Positions 51,199 through 64,000 of a DNA stretch of 64,000 nt are shown here, piece after piece. The position numbers and the translations under genes were made by a program. The stretch lies in the NCBI RefSeq assembly GCF_037975245.1, contig NC_092574.1, forward strand, positions 20,591,213 to 20,655,212, written 5' to 3'. The stretch's first letter is position 1; the number at the start of each line of letters is the position of its first letter. This DNA is from Apostichopus japonicus. Taxonomy: Eukaryota; Echinodermata; Holothuroidea; Aspidochirotida; Stichopodidae. The notes beneath the pieces were generated by a model. It did no database searches and had not been told where the DNA came from. It worked only from the letters and a program-made list of their open reading frames with translations.

Positions 51199-53706
51199 GT
51201 TTCGTAAAATCATTAGTTCGTATATAGGCATATTTTAATTTCATGTTGGCAAACCGTGCTAAGTTAGAGCTTTTCGTATTCCCAGTCAAGAAACAATGAA
51301 TATCATGACCCATACCATCTGATATACCACCACATCTACCTCCGACTTCCAGATATGAATACATCCTACTTGTACTTACGACACTCAAAGACTGTTTTTT
51401 CCCCCTATAATACATTCCACGCCGAGAAGATTGTTGAAAAGAAATCAGTAGAGAGTGTGATTTGAGATACAAACAAGTATCTAACTCCTTGTAAACATAG
51501 GCTATGCGTATGCCTATATATGTATTCAACATTTAAAATATGATCTATATCAACATTCTCATTAAGCGGTGAATATGTTAAATGTTTAGGGTAACTCTTC
51601 AAATAGATATTCTTCCCCCTCTGCCCTCTACCTCCCTTCCCCTTCCCCCTCCCATCCCCCACCCTTCCCTCCCCTCATGCGTACAGGTGTAAGCCTGGGA
51701 GGGTTCAACTTTTATTAATTACGCCGGAGTACAAGACTCTCACACTAGTATCTACACTAAAGATTTTCGAAATGCCCGAGTATGAGTGAGTATACGAGTA
51801 GAAATGACCTGTTTATTGGCGAGTACAAAAACAGATAACTATGCTAGTATACGTGTTCGCCGGAGTACGGTCTCACTGCAAGACTGTATTAGAGTACAAA
51901 ATCGATAAACATAACAGCATATGACCCAATTTGTATAGAAATATATTCTGCCATACACCAAAAAAATAAACAGAGAAATATTACACTTTTTGAAATTTCG
52001 GAAAAAACCTTTCGTAAATTTCGAAACCATTATTATTTTTTTTTTAGATATCATATACTTCATGTATACAGTGGGGATATCTATCACCCCATCCCTTCAC
52101 CACCCCACCCCTTCTACCTACACCCCCATCTACCCTGTGAACCCCATCCGGAAATTGCCAAAGGAGACTTCTGGGCTTAATTTGAGATATCATGTCGAAA
52201 TCTTTTTTCTGGTTGACATCGGCACAATATTTTGTCAGATTAAGATCACAATGTAGAAATGCATCTTGTCACTCCGTAGGCTGACAGTTCAAGTTAGCGG
52301 TGCTGACAGACAGAGATATAAGATTGAAATGGATGGTTGCTATAGCAACTCTAAAAAAGGGGGCGAGAAACAGTGGCTACCACGAAGCCTTTGTAAATCT
52401 CAACATTTCTTTTATTCGGATGCAGTTGGGGTAACCGGGTACATTTTTGACAGATATTGGTGTAAGTGTAACAACACATGTCCACACTTAAATGCACTGT
52501 TTGCTTCGAAGGTAATGCATCATTGCAGATATCTGTCCTGTACGTGGTAAACCGCGGTGTGTGATATGGGCAGTACATGCAGTGATATGGGATACCGGTA
52601 TGTGATGTGATAGGGTACGAAAGTCAGGCGGTTAAAGCCATTTTTAGACCTCCTATATATATGTCTCTGTGGAGAGGTTGACTACATACAATGTGGAACT
52701 TTTTTTCTTTCTGTTTTTAGATCATTAATGATTTGCGTTGACATGTAACATTACCTCGATTACCCTGCATGAATCAGCTCCCCATGCAGTAAAATATTTG
52801 AAATGGACCAAATATAGGCTTGTATATGGGGCCTACATGCGGGTCAGTTTACAATGTGTAGTATATAGTTAAGGTGGATGAAAGCGATGACCTAATTACC
52901 CGGGACCCTGAGTGTATATAGGTCGTCCTCACCACAAACCTCAGGATCACAGGGAGGTGACTAAAGTTTAGGTTACAGCAGTGAATCATCATAATTTATG
53001 GGATTCATCCTTTTAAGTGTCGTATATCATTCGGTACGTATACTATATATTATAAGTATATAGAATGTACAGACGTACACTGGTATATATATGTGTGTGT
53101 ATATCATGGGGGCTTAAAGATTGTACGGTATTATAAGAACCATTATAACCTACGATAACTAACCCGAGGAGAACTTCCATTCAAGATGACATCACATACG
53201 GGATGAAATGACGGCCTCCCTAAATAATGATCAGTATCGATCAAATAAATAAAGTAACGAAAAGAAAAAGTATCATAAGCTACTAATAATTGATAAAGCG
53301 ATAATTTTCTTGGGATTCTACATGTGGCTCCTATAGTTATGTTAAACGATCAATTTTCAGCACATCCGTTATTGAATATTTCTATATGTTGTAGAAAGCT
53401 ACAACTACTGTTATCGGTCCAGCTCGTACTTGAACCGTTATAAGCTTTTGATTCTCACAAAAGTGACTAAACTACTTATACAAGTTATAGTCTTACACAC
53501 CTATGATTACGTCAGTTCCTCACATGCAGTACAAACCTTGAATAGGAAGCAAACGAATTAATAGCCTCTGTAAACATGTGTATTAAGGAATTACAAATGA
53601 TTTGAAAGTCACAGAAGGGTTTATACGCTGTTGTGTGTATGACTATAAAAGACAATATGTTTTCTTTCTTGTATTTAAAAATATAACACAATTGATTATT
53701 TGTAAT

Positions 53707-53770
53707 ATTTAGTTCTACACTGAGGAGCTGAAGTCATCATCATTTTAGCCATTAAGGGGCATTCCAGAGA
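53707..53770 (+). repeat. Weak dispersed repeat, partner of 23.6 kb
   Basis: Direct-orientation counterpart of 23588-23650; same motif order and similar spacing. Confidence 0.4.
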
Positions 53771-55974
53771 TTTAGCAAAGTTTAATACTGAATATATTGC
53801 ATGATAAATTTATAATATAACATGGATTGGCATTCAATTACTATTATATGCACTGCAGTACAGAAGGCGACTAGCCTAAACTTAACTGATGTTGTAAATT
53901 ATAACCGGTGATACAGGCAAATGTCACAAATATCGAGATTTTAGCATCTTTCAAACTAGGATACGTCTAGACAAACATATATATATATATACTAGACTAT
54001 TACCTATCATCCGTATATTACAACCGTCGAACATTGTTCATTTTAAGATCTTTAACTTTAAGATAAATTGAACGATTAGATATATCAAAAGTATAAATGC
54101 TCAGACATTACACACACAGCATTCATATGTCTAGAATTGATATTTGTGACTTCCACTTTTTTCCATCGTTCTGGCATTTTGGGTGCAGGTATTATGAAAA
54201 CCCGTACAGGGTAGATGAAGATTGGAAGATTTATCGAATGATTGGTGAAAGGCCCTATTTGAAAACAGTAAATTACTTATTGCATATTGCCTGTTTATCA
54301 TTCTTGCATTTCTACTCCCCCCCCCCCTCCCCTCCCCATTCTTCCTAATGTTTACAAGCTGCATGGACCACACAACACTAAAAGGAAGTAAACAAGGAAC
54401 AGATAAAGTAATTGTAAACGTTTTTGTTTACCTGTATAATTGTTAACACAGTTCTCCAGTTATTCACGTCTCCATGGTAACCGCGAAAAACATTGATTGT
54501 GTAGTAAACGTTTGTACACATAACCATAGTAACTGTACACTTTACTGTACGTTAAGAGTTATTATGAATGGTTTTTGGTTTGTATGTCGATTAAAGCAAG
54601 TCAAACCCTTTCTGCATCTCCAAAAAAAGTCTTAGCTTTTCACCTCACCTCTACCAAATATTCCCGTCAAGTAACCAAAAATGATACTATAGAGCAAAGA
54701 ATCTAAAATTGTCACATTTTTGTCGCCGACGAAAGTTACTTGTCTTTTGTACTTGTTAGTAATTAAGTAAGTTAAAGTGTGAGTATATTGATCATTTCAA
54801 AACACGACCATGCAGTCTGTAATTTTATTTTCCGAATATAATTATTTATGGAAATCGCTTATAAATATTAGTCTATTAGGGAGGGGCGGGGAAGTTGAAA
54901 GGAACTTGATGAGTTATATGTAGTGACAGCCAAACTTGTGAAGAAAATTTAGGCGAACGTTGAGGGGAAAAAATCCGGTTGCAAATCATCTATAGCAAGA
55001 CTTAGCGAGTTGCTTTAATGTTTCTTTATTCACATTTTGTCAAATTTGATTCCCTCACTTGTCGCGTGGGAAGTTGACTGCCATGTTAACGTATACTTAA
55101 GAGCGATAAATCATGCAAAGAGACCCCGGCATCCACCGCCAGGGAAGTCTGTAAACAAGAAAAGTCTGATAAATAAATTAACGTTTACGTTGTCGTTATT
55201 TTCTGCTTCTTTTTTTGGGGGGGGGAGGGGTAAAAAGTCATCTACAGATGAGACACTTAATGTGGAAATAATGTATTTCAGTATTGTCATCTTCTATAAG
55301 GAACAGTAAGGCGCGAGGAGAGGGACAAGACTGGCAGACTGGAGGGTAGGACTCGTAAAAACTGACACGAAATATGAAATTCATAAATTTGGTGATGGTG
55401 ACGTCACACAGGGTGATAGAGAAATGAAAGATTGTCACTCAAACTAACTGTACATTTTCGACCGATATAAAACGCAATGTGACGCGAATCCACATGAAAG
55501 CGACTAACTCAGTCAATTTTGAAAGACGTATCAAACAGACGTTCGACACCCTTCGATCAATAGGACGCGATTCGACGGTATTGGTAAACTAATAGTGTTT
55601 CGTGATGTTCTTATTGAGAACGGCGATAAACTCTCCGAATTCCTATCTTTCATTATCTGAGCCAATGATGTCAACCTTTCTGCTATATACCGATATCCCA
55701 AACGCACTCTCGCCTGTGGTCCACTACCACCACCCCCCCCCCCCATCTACGTAAATGCTCATTAAACACGATACTATCTAACTGAATAACGAATGAGGAG
55801 CTCAGTTTTGAATCCCGACTGTTAGCTTATTCCCCAGTAAAGGTCTCCCAATCGCAGCTTTTTGCTTAATTCAATAACAACAAAATAGGGCTCAACTAAT
55901 AAATCAACCTTCAGTTTCTACAATATTGCCCCCCCCCCCCCCCCATCTCCATGCTATCGACTCATCACCCCATG

Positions 55975-56006
55975 GGTAATTTATCCTTAGGTTTGGGACC
56001 ACTGAT
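55975..56006. mobile_element. Solitary hAT-like terminus
   Basis: GGTTTGGGACCACTG, the inverse of CAGTGGTCCCAAACC, is a typical hAT-type end preceded by a 16-C run at 55929-55944. I did not find a matching left end nearby, so only an end is called. Confidence 0.3.
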
Positions 56007-56744
56007 CTAAATAATGGAAAATGTCATATCATCTCAAACTGAAATATGTGGATAAATTCGATGGAACGTCTTCGTGTATAGCGCTACATGGTGGTAACTA
56101 TAGCGACGGTTGCGACGCTAAGATATGGACCGTTTTGCGATTGTTCCACGCATCCACACCGTCCCTAACCTTGCCTTCATATTCATACAAATATAGCTAG
56201 CTCTATATAATGTATAGCCTATCCTGTTTATGCAAAGTGCCTACACTTAAGAGGTAATCCTCCTCCTGCTCCCCTCCCTACCCCCTCACTCTCCCCTCCC
56301 ACATCGCATATAAACCTCTTCCATCGGAATCAATTTCATGTGAATCTGACTCTATGGCTGTAATTGATCATCTTGAAGCAGTTGACCTAAAATCCAGCGA
56401 CATTAGACAGATAATTTAAATGCAACTTTGTCAGTGCAGGTTGCACTTATGTCAGTGCAGTTTGCATTTTAATAACCGTTCTTTAACATATCGCTGAACA
56501 TGAACATGAAAGGACTTACAGAAGTGCAAACCCGTGTATTTATAAAGGTTTACATTGCCTCGTATAGTGATGTCCTCTCCTAAAAATGGTGGGGTAATTC
56601 TACTAATAAAACGAAATGCGTAGTTGCAAATTATAATGAGAGTATTTCAATTAAAAAAAAAGGATTTGATAAGAAACAAAGGCTTACGAATCACGTGTTT
56701 CTTTTCCCCTCTTATTTGTGTTTCCTTTAGCGAAAACCTTACAC

Positions 56745-56840
<96 letters not shown>
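56745..56840. repeat. (TA)n microsatellite
   Basis: A pure TA tract of about 95 bp bounded by TTACACG and TTTAAATTAA. Confidence 0.97.
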
Positions 56841-56843
<3 letters not shown>

Positions 56844-57102
56844 AATTAATAAGGTAACTCATTATTTTATTTTGATTTGCTTGTTTTAGCGATCGACAAA
56901 TGACAAGCATTTTGTTACGACTAATCATGAAAAAGGGGTGATAGTTGCAACCACAATAACTTTATTTCATACAAAACAAACTGTTCAATTATTTTAACTG
57001 CATATCTCCATTCTCCCCTGTGTAACATTATAAGGTAAATTTCCAGGTATTCACGACATAACGACATAAAAGTTACCATTCCAAGTCGTTCGTTCACTGC
57101 AT

Positions 57103-57122
57103 TCTCTCTCTCTCTCTCTCTC
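57103..57122. repeat. (TC)n microsatellite
   Basis: About ten TC units. Confidence 0.95.
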
Positions 57123-60078
57123 CACCTCTTACTCGTCATTCTGTTGTGTGATAATGTCCCCAATAACGAGGAATGGCATTTCTATGGCATAACCTCGATA
57201 CTTCAGGCCTAAGTGGCTTCAGGGCAGGATAGAAGGAATTTCAAGGGGCTAAGTATTTCGACTGTTACAAGATTTGGCGTGTTATAATTTAATCTGGGAC
57301 TTCTATCTTGTCTCAAAGTTTTGAAATTCATTTATTGGCATAATTGTATCTAAAGGTATTACTGAGAGTGTCTTAGAGAGATAAGTTGTAGACAATATGA
57401 TTCCATTAGTGAGGAAGTTACAAGGCATTTTGGGAGGTTAACAGATAAAGTTCTGTTTCAGGGCTGTCCATTTCAGCTATGCCGATTGTATACTTGATTA
57501 TTGGAATGTGAAATCCTTTCCCTTTCCTTTTCTTTTTAATTGGGAAACGTTTTAAGATGACAATCATTTCTGGAGACTTTTATCTAACTTTAAAAGGACA
57601 TCATGAACAAAAGAAACTTCCTTGAAGTTCTATTAACCGAATTACGTACAATACTAGCGTAGTTAAATAATCAGATGGCTTTATGATAATTAATTTAATA
57701 TACAATATAATTTATAATATATATATATATATTTATTTATATTCACCAAAATGGTTTTCTATCGACGTTTCACGGATTTTACAAGTGTATGATTTTATAA
57801 TAAAGAAACGACTGGCTTTGTGAGTCTAACTGGTAGACGTTCACCAGATGAGATGATTGATACCATGGGTATCAGTGACTTAGCCAACCACCCAGCTTGA
57901 CGTAGACAACTCGATAACAATAGAGGACCCTACCGCCCTCCGGGTGATGACTTTAAATTGACAATCAATTTTACATGTGTGAGATGAAATTGATATAACA
58001 CGTGTTGGATGGTCTTATATTATTATATTAAAAGGTGTGCAACCAATCGGTCGGTGACCTCACTAGTTGCAAAGAGAGACGTGAAAATGGCAGGAAAAGA
58101 GGGAAAAAATATCCCAGATTTGACATTACATAATAATCTTCTTATTAATATTAATTAATTTAAAAGCTTACATTTATGTAGGCCTAATAATTAGTTTTGC
58201 CTGATTAAAACCAAATCGTTAAAATTTAGGCCAAACACTTCTCCCTATAGTGTAGAATGAATATAGTAGTTTATATACTGGCTTTGTAAATGATAGAAGA
58301 AATCGTTTGATATGTATACCGGTACTCTATATCGGTGTAGGCCTTTCATGATAATATACCTAATGATACATTGTTTCTTTTAAGCGAATAACAAAATATT
58401 CTATTTTCATTTATATATTTACCTCTCCTTTGGACCAGGGATGGTATTGGATTAAACTTTTACCTAAGAGGCTGTGAAGTTATAACAATATAACAAATTA
58501 CTGTAGTGTATTCATATTGAAATGAAGTCCAAGTTTTTTTTTTTTTTTTTTAGTTATTGTATGTAAATTTAAACCAAAAACATATCAAGTTTAAATGTTG
58601 GTACCTCGAAATGGATATGAAGGAATTGAATGAAAAGTTTACTAGGATGCCTAAAATGTGTTTGAATTCCATATTTCAAAAAGCAAATCATTTGGACTAT
58701 CCCAACCCTTGTAAAAGATTATTTTTGCCTATGAAATGTGCGTATAGGTAGTTAGGTAGTTCTGATGTACAGCTGACATTTCGCAAAGGGTTTCGGCGGG
58801 TGGGTGGGGGCGGGCGGGTGGGGGAGGCAAATGTTTTTTTTTTTTTTGGTATCCAGAAAATAATTAGAGCACTGCTCCGGGTGCATTACGGCCTTCCCAC
58901 GAAAAGGTCCATTCTCCAACTCTTTGCATGTTACTATCTTGCTGTTATAATTGTGATACCGGGTTGTGTTGTATTTTGCTGGAAAGGGAGGGGGGGGGGG
59001 GGAGATTTTTATTTAATTACTTTTATTTTGTTTCATACTTTAATATACCGTATATGTCTGTCATGAGACATAACCAAAAAATCTTATTCAACAATAGAAA
59101 TGTTCTTTCGAAACACCTGTCTTCATTACGACAACGTGAACAAAATGTGATATCTACTTTCTTTGAAAAAAAAAATAATTTTGGCATTTGAGAGATGTTC
59201 GAAATAAAAATTATCAGCAAGGCAGCCCAGTATCATCGGAAAGGAAGTAAAATCTGTCGTATCCGTTTCAGGGATAGGGTGAAATACAGTACGTTCAAAT
59301 CAGTCAAGGTATAAAGCTAACAGACAGATATTTTTTTCTCTTTTTTTTCGCGAAAAATTAGTCCAGCTTAATTAATTTGGGCAGAAATATAAATGAAAAA
59401 CATGAAGTGGGGTGGATTTCTACGATTTATCTTGAAGATATTGGTATCGTTGATAAGTTAGAAAACGTGGGTTGACAACTTAAAGTAACTGCATTACCTG
59501 CACATATAGGCTTACAGTGAATATTTACGTGTTGACGCAGTGTATCATACGGTATACTATGTCAATTGTACAGTCAAAAATATGTGGATGAAATTATTAC
59601 TTTTACCCTTATATAATTTGGTGTGAATTGGATCGCCATTTTTTTCTTGGAACTCTGCACTATAGGAATTCCATAAGGAGTTTAATGGTTGTGGGTGAGG
59701 TGTTTTGGATGGGGTGGTGTGGGGTGTTACAAAAAGGTTAAAGGTCAAAAACTAATGACTCTGTGATATCATTGTAAGAGTTGATCTTATTTTCAATGAA
59801 AATTTAAAGAATTTTTTGGTTACAAACAATGTGAAACTGATATTGAAGATATAAATATCCCATACTGTGAGTTGAAAAAATAACTTTTTGCCCCTAACTC
59901 GAGATATGATTGATTGACTGGGTGATTCCTTCCACTACTCCAGGGACTTGAATCACACTGGGTAGAGGGAGCTGTGACGTCATCTGGGCAAATCATTGCT
60001 CTTCGAATGACTTACTTAGGCTATTATAATCTTCTTGTTGATTTATCCTTGAAACCTGATACATCATGGGAATGTTTG

Positions 60079-60272
60079 CTTAACTGTCAAAGTTCTCTGT
60101 ATACTTAAAATTTCATCAAAATGTGCGTTATCTTGTTTTGTAAGAAATTTTATTTTCCTCTGTGGATAAAATTGATTGACAAATTTTAAAGAAAAAACAA
60201 AGACATTCTCATTTGAGGTGTACTGATGACATCATCCATTCTGGTGTTGCCAGATGCATTTATTCAAAATAT
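60079..60272 (-). repeat. Dispersed repeat, inverted copy of 45.2-45.4 kb
   Basis: Read on the minus strand it contains TGCATCTGGCAACACCAG, GATGATGTCATC, TTATCCACAGAG and TTGACAGTTAAG in the order found at 45209-45370. Identity is perhaps 70% by eye. Confidence 0.6.
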
Positions 60273-61004
60273 CACAAAATTTGAGAGATTCCTTAATTCG
60301 CGATAAAAAACGCTATGAAGGTGTGGTTTTAGCCGAACGATTTAGACAATTATACAAGTTCCACGATGGATGTGTTAGTCCTTTTAAGTTTGCAATAACT
60401 GTTGCACACTTATCATATTTGTTTTAAATTTTATTATTACTTTCAAAGACTCAAATTGTTCATGTGGTTTGAATATAACGCACCCAATCTGAACTGCGAA
60501 CTTGTAACTCTTTAAGCTTTCAATTTAATTTCGGGCCAATACTATCTGATATTTCTCAACGTTTGAACGCATTGACGTATGTTATCTGTTTTAAGGCTTT
60601 TGTTATCTACGGGAGTGACAGTGTATTTTCTACAGCATGTAAAACAATCCTTTTATTTTCCTGATAGCGCCGTTAATACTGATTTTGTAAGTTGCTATAT
60701 AAGGCTCACATTATTATCTTTACACCTGTTCAAGCGCTTGCTTTTTCCCCTGATTATTTCCAACCCCACCTTTGTGTCGGGATTGCCTTATCGCTGTGGT
60801 TAAGGTTATCAGCAATGCAACCCAAATATGATGGAAAGTAAACAAGTTGTCACTCACGTTCAGACGTCAGCGAGAATTTGTATTACTTTCTTCTACATAT
60901 TTCCCGCCAAAAAAGTCGCGTTATCATTTTCTTCTCTTAGTTCCCATAGTTTAAGATTCAGTGCAGTACGCAAATTTCTTTTCATAGTACAGTGAGGGGA
61001 AAGT

Positions 61005-61200
61005 CATGAATTATTCATAATCTTACATAAATAGTCCCAGCCAGTGAGGTACAATTTCCTAATGCTAATACCTCTCTTAACTGTACACCAATATCATGCT
61101 CTCAAAGCACTGGTATTGACAGTACAAACAGTTCTTAACCTTCATCTGATTGAAGCATGATATTCATACTGACAATACGAGTACTGCTCTGATGCAGCAG
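61005..61200 (+). repeat. Hairpin-forming dispersed repeat, copy B
   Basis: It matches 47490-47690 over nearly the whole length, from CATGAAT-ATTCAT to GCTCTGA. The left hairpin arm at 61106-61125 is identical to copy A. The right arm (61168-61188) has lost GCTCGT before ACTGACAATACGAGT and gained two bases after it. Confidence 0.65.
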
Positions 61201-62790
61201 TAGGAACAGGCCGCAAGGAGAGTCCAAATTCACCAAAATCACAACCGTGGTTTTGAGCATATTAATCCTCTCTATTTTGGCCTGTGACAAAATGATCGTA
61301 AGGTGTGGCGCTGTTGCTTAACAATGTGAACTCTCAGACGGAAACGCTTGTAAGCTCTGCTTTCATATGTACGCTGTACAACTCAGGTTTGCTGGGTTTT
61401 TCCTCGACAATGAACGATGTTATCAAGTTAGCCTATTCGGGCTGTTTTGCTTATTGGATCGAAAATCATTTGAATTTTCTATCCTTCCGAATGGCATCAT
61501 GATCACATAGTCAGAGTCCAGATGTAAGGCTTACTGAACAAGAACATGATTCCTCGTTTAATTTTTTTTTTCCAAAATGGAAGGAGAAAAAGTTAACGTA
61601 CACCTGTGTGCGTGGTATATGATTTATCATTAACACAAAACAAATAAACATGGTTAATTGGTCAATTGATTACTTGATTGACTGATTGGTTGTTTGATTG
61701 ATTGATTGGTGAAAGAAACTGATTTTTTTTTAGCCTGATTAGTCAAACAAAATGGCTGAACGCGTCGATGGCCTAAAATATCTTTATAGCAATAATTGAG
61801 TCCAAACCTAAATTTTCAATACATAATTGAAATTAACAGAGTACGCTACTAATGACTACATAACGCCAACCCGCAATACTTCATATAAGCGATATGAATT
61901 TGTGGAAGAGTAACAATAAATTTGTCGTCGAGATTGCGATGATAAATTTAGCGGTTTATGTAGAAACTATCGATCGAATATTTCTACCAAGCTTCATATA
62001 ACTAATTCGTCAAGATCCACTGGGGGTCTTTAATTTTCGAGACGATTAATTTTTCATACTTTTCTTTCGCTATGGGAATAGAGATATTGGTTTGGTAATA
62101 TGAATGTTTAGAAGATATGAAATATGGACGTGGATCAATAAAGTCAATTAAATCTCTGCGTCATCATTTCAAATATTTATGAATCATTTTTTTATATCTT
62201 ATTTTGGAACTAATATGCCAGCTTACCTGGGAATAAATATTGTCAGCTTCGACCCTGCAGATTCACAAATTATACCGAAAAGAGACCGCTGATAGCTGAA
62301 GATATACAGACGACTAAATTTATGAAATATTAAGAACTGTTGGGGATGAAAGTTAACACTTTTATGAATTATGGTAATGAGATTATATATTGATATGGTG
62401 TCAAAGGTCATTTAAAATATATTCAACAAAATCAATGAGGTTTTTAACTGCAGTATAGAGAATATATTGACAATCAATTGCCAATTTCTTTTTTTTTTCA
62501 ATATTCCATCAGTTTGCAGAGGATTTCGTCAAATCTGTTTAGCCATCACATACTAGAAATGGCGAATTTAATTTTACTTCCATTTATACGATTTAGCTTT
62601 CCAAAGAACAAAACAAAAAATCATTTGTTTTTGCTGTGTGCGTTAGTTTCTTGTTCGCGTGAGTGTTTTTTATTTATTATTTTGTGCGTATCATCGCGTT
62701 TCTATTTGCGTTCATGTTTACGTTTGTTTCTGTGTTGTCATGTGCTCTGCTGTGCTGTGGTTGTGTTGTGTGTACTTGTTTTGTATTCTG

Positions 62791-62827
62791 ACCGAGGACT
62801 TGAACAAAAGAGTTCCAGGTCCTCGGT
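62791..62827 (+). repeat. Hairpin ACCGAGGAC...GTCCTCGGT
   Basis: The arms ACCGAGGACTTGAAC (62791-62805) and GTTCCAGGTCCTCGGT (62812-62827) pair almost fully around AAAAGA. It sits inside a T- and GT-rich 136-codon open frame (62478-62888) that I do not consider a gene. Confidence 0.5.
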
Positions 62828-62873
62828 TGTGATTTCTAAAGAATCACCATGTCCTCGACAGAATTCTATTGTT

Positions 62874-62956
62874 ATGGGGTATTGTTAAAGTTAGGGTACG
62901 TGGATTTGAACAATGGAAAAATAATGGGGTCCTCGGTCTGAATATAAAACACACCT
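62874..62956 (+). repeat. Dispersed repeat, copy 2
   Basis: It is the partner of 19921-20004. In this copy CCTCGGTCTG replaces the GTTCAGTCTG of copy 1, and it lies just after a hairpin made of the same CCTCGGT word (62791-62827). Confidence 0.55.
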
Positions 62957-63680
62957 GGGTGTGTGCGTGTGTGTGCTGTGTTGTGATTGTCATTGTTGTG
63001 GTTGTCCAGTCCTTTATCCTTTGTTCTTTGTCTTTGCGTTTGCAGTGTCTGTGGGTGAGTGGGAGTGTGTATTAGGGTTTCATTTAAAAATAAGGAATAT
63101 GTAAACAAAACTAAGCTATCAAACCATATATAGGCTATATGGGATCTGAAAAGAACAAAAAAAAAAAAGGTTTACTATTCAATCAGATGGGAAATCTTTA
63201 GACAATTTTACACATAAAAACCTTCTAAATCCTCCATCTTATTCCTTATTGTTATGCTTTCATGATTGTACATTTTACGTCATTTGTGTATCATCATTAA
63301 TATGTGTCCTATTTATAAATTTTGTAATTTGTAATGGAATAAAGAAATCTATATAAATATATTGAACATACCAGCGCAAATCTGGGGCTTGTTATCTGTG
63401 TTTTGAAGGAAAGATCTAAATTCTCGGATCAATAGGAGATATCAGGGCTGATATCGTTGTGTCGTCATGGCAACTGTAAATCACTAAACCGTGCGAAAAA
63501 GAATATAATTAGTATGTTTAGTGCATAGTGTATTAGATCATATTTGCCCAAGGATCGCCGTGTAAACGTGCGTGAAACTCGGAGTAGCAAATATGTAAAC
63601 ATATATATTGTATACCGTGTGATATTATTGCTACTCTAGTAATTTGAACACTCTCTGCTATTATTAATTGGGATCATTGA

Positions 63681-63931
<251 letters not shown>

Positions 63932-64000
63932 GACTCAGGCTAAGGTAATCCATATATTAGTTTACAGGTAAGAAGCAATGTAGAACCCACCGTGAAGATA

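Larger units (their letters stand above)
47700..53706. other. No gene recognised
   Basis: Apart from the tandem repeats listed at 50.2 and 51.1 kb and C/G-rich patches (47742-47770, 49869-49897, 50054-50070, 51610-51675), no repeat family or coding signal is seen. Confidence 0.5.
53771..60078. other. No gene recognised
   Basis: AT-rich sequence with the 56.7 kb TA array, a C-run at 55730-55744, a T-tract at 58534-58552 and G-rich patches at 58798-58828 and 58986-59003. No domain-bearing frame is seen. Confidence 0.5.
61201..63680. other. No gene recognised
   Basis: AT-rich; the 136-codon plus frame 62478-62888 is hydrophobic and cysteine-rich because it spans TGT/TTT-rich sequence, with no known domain. 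The hairpin and dispersed repeat at 62.8-62.96 kb lie here. Confidence 0.5.

Noticed and set aside
62478-62888. 136-codon plus frame with apparent hydrophobic segments
   Set aside because: The composition follows from T- and TGT-rich DNA, it contains a hairpin repeat, and no domain is recognised.

Overview
The window is gene-poor, AT-rich eukaryotic DNA, about 64 kb of intron or intergenic sequence. It is packed with microsatellites, G/C homopolymers and short non-autonomous transposable elements. I see no operons, no bacterial-type genes, no rRNA and no intact tRNA. The repeat style (GAT/ATC, AT and poly-G tracts, many short inverted-repeat elements, tRNA-headed SINE-like pieces) together with a prokineticin-receptor-like GPCR exon suggests a marine invertebrate deuterostome. 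An echinoderm such as a sea cucumber is my best guess. The organism is an inference, not something the sequence proves.

Only one coding feature is well supported: the first coding exon of a rhodopsin-family GPCR on the minus strand (35006 down to 34576). It covers the extracellular N-terminus and TM1 to TM3 and ends at a consensus 5' splice site inside the D-R-Y motif. The rest of the receptor (TM4 to TM7) is not visible on the downstream side (34575 to 1). Much of the left half of the window may therefore be its first coding intron, unless the exon is an orphan fragment.

Layout: 1-7.8 kb, unique DNA with poly-G/C tracts and a small structured repeat at 5.4 kb. 7.8-8.2 kb, a terminal-inverted-repeat (TIR) element with an inverted sister at 29.0-29.4 kb. 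9.0-9.4 kb, an ATC array. 13.6-14.2 kb, a candidate TIR element. 17.0-17.6 kb, a GAT/GAC array. 20.7 kb, a tRNA-headed SINE-like relic. 26.6-27.6 kb, a 30-bp perfect palindrome and a 45-bp minisatellite. 28.4-28.9 kb, a hAT-like non-autonomous element with a target-site duplication. 32.4-32.6 kb, a long AT palindrome. 34.6-35.0 kb, the GPCR exon. 41.4-42.2 kb, the largest GAT array, which switches strand into ATC. 43.9-44.3 and 46.7-47.1 kb, two TIR elements rich in G/C hairpins. 45.8-46.1 kb, a TA array with two divergent tRNA-like promoters. 47.5 and 61.0 kb, two copies of a hairpin-forming repeat. 56.7 and 63.7 kb, further AT arrays.

No multi-gene system is visible. The most useful observations are the unusual GPCR exon (Asp at the normally Asn TM1 position and an unseen partner exon), several small transposon families with multiple copies inside this one window, and a set of strongly structured repeats. 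Percent identities were judged by eye and are approximate.
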